Assembly: GCA_011065005.1 (NCBI GenBank) | Contig: JAAKFP010000130.1 | Coordinates: 1-7,090 of the forward strand | Reading direction: 5' to 3' | Source of the DNA: Chlamydiota bacterium | GTDB taxonomy: Bacteria; Chlamydiota; Chlamydiia; Chlamydiales; Waddliaceae | DNA length: 7,090 nucleotides | In this document: positions 4,879 to 7,090 of the stretch, one piece after another | How positions within the stretch are numbered: position 1 is the stretch's first letter | Layout: each line of letters opens with the position of its first letter | Made by a program: the position numbers and the translations under genes | The notes under the pieces: model-generated | Databases searched by the model: none | What the model was told of the DNA's origin: nothing | What the model saw: the letters and a program-made list of their open reading frames with translations, nothing else

Positions 4879-5716
4879 GAAAAGTAGTCCTATGATCCAG
4901 GAATTTCGTGCTGACTTACATTGTCATTCCACCTGTTCTGACGGCACCCTCTCCCCCGAAGAGATCATAGACCTTGCCAAAGAGATCGGCCTGTCGGGTT
5001 TATCCATCACAGATCATGATACCCTTATGGCATACGATACCGCTATCGAATATGCGAAGTCGAGGAATTTGGAAATGATACCCGGAGTAGAATTTTCCTC
5101 CTCACTTCATGGAGTGAATGTTCACATCCTAGGTTTTGCTTTCTCCTTAGATAACGAAGCGATTCACAACTTTTGCCAAAAGCACCACGAGCGTAGAAAC
5201 AAGCGATATCCCGCCATTTTAACATTGCTGGCAGAAAATGAAATGCCTATTTCTGAAGAAGACCTCCCCACAACCTCTCACCACGGAAACATCGGCCGAC
5301 CTCACATTGCTCAGGCCATGATAGAAAAAGGCTATGTTACCTCTTTCAACGAAGCCTTCAAGAAGTTTCTTGGTGAAAACAAACCCTGTTTTGTAAAATC
5401 CGAAGCATTTTCTGTCGAGGAAACCATAGATGTCATTCATGAAGCCGGAGGAGTGGCTATCATTGCTCACCCCCACCTCATCAGAAACGCCTCAACCGTA
5501 CGGCAGCTTCTCAACATGCCTTTTGATGGCCTTGAAGGCTACTATGCCCGCTTCGGTCCTAGGGAAAATAACCGATGGCTTGAGATTGCAAAAAATAAAA
5601 GGTGGCTCATTACTGGCGGCTCCGACTTCCATGGCGCTGTTAAGTCCCATATCAATCTAGGTTGCTCTTGGGTTAACGAGGACTTGTTTCGCACACTGCA
5701 AACTTCGGATAAATAG
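4871..5716 (+). CDS. PHP-domain phosphoesterase, YciV/RNase AM (TrpH) type
   Basis: A metal-dependent phosphoesterase of the PHP superfamily. The closest characterised relative is E. coli YciV (RNase AM), a 5'-3' exoribonuclease that trims 5' ends of rRNAs; that activity is inferred here. The 281 residues match the family (about 280-295). Metal-ligand motifs appear in the expected order: DLHCHSTCSDG (15-25), ITDHDT (46-51), PGVEFSS (71-77) and VHILGF (84-89), then AHPH (199-202) and GSDFHG (250-255). An inserted helical segment, KHHERRNKR (104-112), lies between the two halves, as in YciV. Two ATGs are possible: 4871, overlapping murB by 8 bp, or 4892, preceded by a weak GAGAAAAG at 4877-4884. 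Either leaves the domain intact. The downstream gap to folC is 2 bp. A histidinol-phosphatase role is less likely given the motif layout. Confidence 0.88.
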   Translation: MNEKSSPMIQEFRADLHCHSTCSDGTLSPEEIIDLAKEIGLSGLSITDHDTLMAYDTAIEYAKSRNLEMIPGVEFSSSLHGVNVHILGFAFSLDNEAIHNFCQKHHERRNKRYPAILTLLAENEMPISEEDLPTTSHHGNIGRPHIAQAMIEKGYVTSFNEAFKKFLGENKPCFVKSEAFSVEETIDVIHEAGGVAIIAHPHLIRNASTVRQLLNMPFDGLEGYYARFGPRENNRWLEIAKNKRWLITGGSDFHGAVKSHINLGCSWVNEDLFRTLQTSDK

Positions 5717-5718
5717 CC

Positions 5719-6921
5719 ATGGCCCTCTACAAAAACCTTCTTCAACGTTTGTATTCCATAAATCTTACCAGCGGTATGAAACTCGGACTAGACAACATAC
5801 AACGCTTAAATTCTTTGCTTGGAAATCCAGATCGAAAGTTCCAATCTGTTCACATTGCCGGAACCAACGGCAAAGGTTCTGTCTCCGCAAAAATCGCAAA
5901 AGGACTGGAATCGAAAGCCTCTAAAGTTGGCCTTTTTACCTCACCGCATATCTCTTGCTTCCGGGAAAGAATCCAGATCAATGGACAAATGATTTCGGAA
6001 GCAGATGTACAAAAACATCTGCAACACATTTTCTCCACACTTGACAGAGAGGGAATACCCGCAACATTTTTTGAAATTACAACACAACTCGCTCTATGCT
6101 ATTTTGCTACCAACAACGTCGACATCGCAGTTCTTGAAACTGGTCTAGGAGGGCGCCTCGATGCAACCAATATCGTATCCCCTCTTCTCACCATCATTAC
6201 CTCGATCGGCCTCGAACACACCGACATCCTTGGAGATACCCTGGAAAGTATTTCCCATGAGAAAGCGAGTATTATAAAACCTAGGACTCCTGTTATCCTT
6301 GGTCCAAGCGCTTGCCATATTGCAGCCTTGAAAGAGTGTCAAGCAATAAAAATCGATGGTCCTTTTTCAGACTTTGAAGCAGAAAACCGCGCAATCGCCA
6401 AAGCAGCATTGGAATATTTACACATTCCATTGCCCTCAATCAAAAAAGCGCTGACGACTCGCCTTCCCTGTCGGATGGAAAGAATACCCTATCAAGAACA
6501 AGAAGTTATCTTAGATGTCGCCCACAATCCCGATGCCCTTTCTCGACTTTTTCAAGCTTTAAATACACCACCAGAGAAATTACTCGTTGTTTGCACCCTA
6601 GGTAAACGAAAAAATCTGTCTGAGTGCCTAAAAATAATTCAAGACCACACACAACAGATCCACCTTGTCGATGCCCCCAATGGACGGTGTGCCTCACCGG
6701 AAAGGTTACAGAAAACCCTATTAAACCAGGGGATGAAGCCCTCTCGGATCAACACCCACGACTCCATTCAAAGTTGCTTATCCGAAGCCCTTCTTCAGGC
6801 AAAAAAACAAAACCAAAAGCTCCTCATCTGCGGATCGTTTTTCATCATGAGCGAGACCCGCAAAAGCCTCGGCCTCAAAGAACCGCAGGATCCTTTCGAC
6901 ATGAATGAGGTAGTTAGATAA
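5719..6921 (+). CDS. folC: Folylpolyglutamate/dihydrofolate synthase (FolC)
   Basis: An ATP-dependent ligase of the Mur-ligase superfamily that joins glutamate to dihydropteroate and/or extends the gamma-glutamyl tail of folates. The 400 residues are close to the family norm (about 420). Motifs in order: MKLGLDNIQRL (20-30), the P-loop GTNGKGS (48-54), FTSPH (73-77), ETGLGGRLDATN (140-151), LEHTDILG (165-172), HEKASIIKP (180-188) with K182 at the usual carbamylated-lysine position, and DVAHNP (266-271) opening the C-terminal domain. The usual GR(x)E motif reads CRME (251-254), with Cys for Gly. A C-terminal LLICGSFFIMSE matches the family's closing strand. It starts 2 bp after the PHP gene and is the last gene of the operon. 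Whether it has both synthase activities cannot be read from sequence. Confidence 0.93.
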   Translation: MALYKNLLQRLYSINLTSGMKLGLDNIQRLNSLLGNPDRKFQSVHIAGTNGKGSVSAKIAKGLESKASKVGLFTSPHISCFRERIQINGQMISEADVQKHLQHIFSTLDREGIPATFFEITTQLALCYFATNNVDIAVLETGLGGRLDATNIVSPLLTIITSIGLEHTDILGDTLESISHEKASIIKPRTPVILGPSACHIAALKECQAIKIDGPFSDFEAENRAIAKAALEYLHIPLPSIKKALTTRLPCRMERIPYQEQEVILDVAHNPDALSRLFQALNTPPEKLLVVCTLGKRKNLSECLKIIQDHTQQIHLVDAPNGRCASPERLQKTLLNQGMKPSRINTHDSIQSCLSEALLQAKKQNQKLLICGSFFIMSETRKSLGLKEPQDPFDMNEVVR

Positions 6922-6971
6922 TACTGGTCAAATTATCCACTAATCCTTACAGTAAAAATTTGACAAAAACT
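6922..6971. repeat. Inverted repeats just downstream of folC
   Basis: GTCAAATT (6927-6934) is the exact reverse complement of 6957-6964, with a 22-nt loop. A shorter overlapping stem pairs GATAAT (6917-6922) with ATTATC (6932-6937). Neither is followed by a T run on the plus strand, so neither is a convincing terminator. TTGACA at 6960-6965 is a perfect -35 hexamer, but the best -10 at 18 bp (AAAAAT, 6984-6989) is poor. Confidence 0.4.
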
Positions 6972-6972
6972 A

Positions 6973-7090
6973 AGGGCTCGTGCAAAAATAAGTTGTGCGT
7001 TTCTGGTGACTCAGCGCTTCAGATGCGAGGCGCAAATTCGCAGACAACTTATTAGTTTTCAAGAATTTGCAACAAAGCAGATGAAGATGA
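6973..7090. repeat. Likely end of a repeat or insertion element, cut by window edge
   Basis: AATAAGTTGT (6987-6996) pairs perfectly with 7044-7053. Inside it GCGCTTC (7014-7020) pairs with GAGGCGC (7027-7033, one G-T pair) around a 6-nt loop, and GCG/CGC (6997-6999/7039-7041) extends the outer stem with a bulge. The minus strand is open for 39 codons from the window edge to TAG at 6970-6972 (ending RTTYFCTSP). This could be the tail of an ORF in an element lying mostly outside, or just an artefact. The block following GGGCTCGTGC resembles insertion-element ends I recall from obligate intracellular bacteria, but I cannot confirm it. Confidence 0.35.

Noticed and set aside
6960..6989. TTGACA with AAAAAT at 18 bp as a promoter reading out of the window
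   Set aside because: The -35 is perfect but the -10 matches only four of six bases, and no downstream gene is visible to support it.

Overview
The window looks like a chromosomal segment of a chlamydia-like (phylum Chlamydiota, probably environmental/amoeba-associated) bacterium. This rests on gene content recalled from memory: Chlamydia trachomatis keeps a YtqB-type methylase, murB and nusB close together, and all three types occur here. Weak or absent Shine-Dalgarno sites before several genes fit this, but the taxonomic call is an inference.

Layout: 1-588 has no convincing long gene. It holds an intrinsic terminator at the left edge with overlapping alternative pairings, a hairpin-rich non-coding stretch (about 100-382), the promoter, ribosome site and first 17 codons of what looks like a truncated minus-strand gene (379-432), and a divergent promoter. 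Next come an EamA/DMT permease (589-1488) and, 5 bp later, an MnmM/YtqB-type tRNA methyltransferase (1494-2102). The methyltransferase collides tail to tail with a minus-strand DEDD-type 3'-5' exonuclease (2056-2667). A divergent intergenic region carries a near-consensus promoter (TTGAAA-18 bp-TATAAT) for an unrecognised 135-residue protein (2857-3264).

The outstanding feature is at 3242-3413: a 162-bp, almost gap-free palindromic element whose 21 outermost base pairs are perfect. It is flanked by a 5-bp direct repeat, ATAAT, and has the shape of a palindromic MITE. It lies across the end of the hypothetical gene, supplies that gene's last five codons and stop, and may place a new outward promoter before nusB. 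Removing the element and one ATAAT copy rebuilds an in-frame, longer C-terminus.

3479-6921 is a tight four-gene operon: nusB (rRNA antitermination), murB (peptidoglycan precursor), a PHP-domain phosphoesterase of the YciV/RNase AM type, and folC (folate polyglutamylation). Junctions are a 4-bp overlap, an 8-bp overlap (or a 13-bp gap if the later PHP start is used) and a 2-bp gap, implying one transcript and coupled translation. The set joins ribosome/tRNA biogenesis to cell-wall and one-carbon metabolism. The last 170 bases are non-coding, with inverted repeats that look like the edge of another repeat or insertion element cut by the window end.
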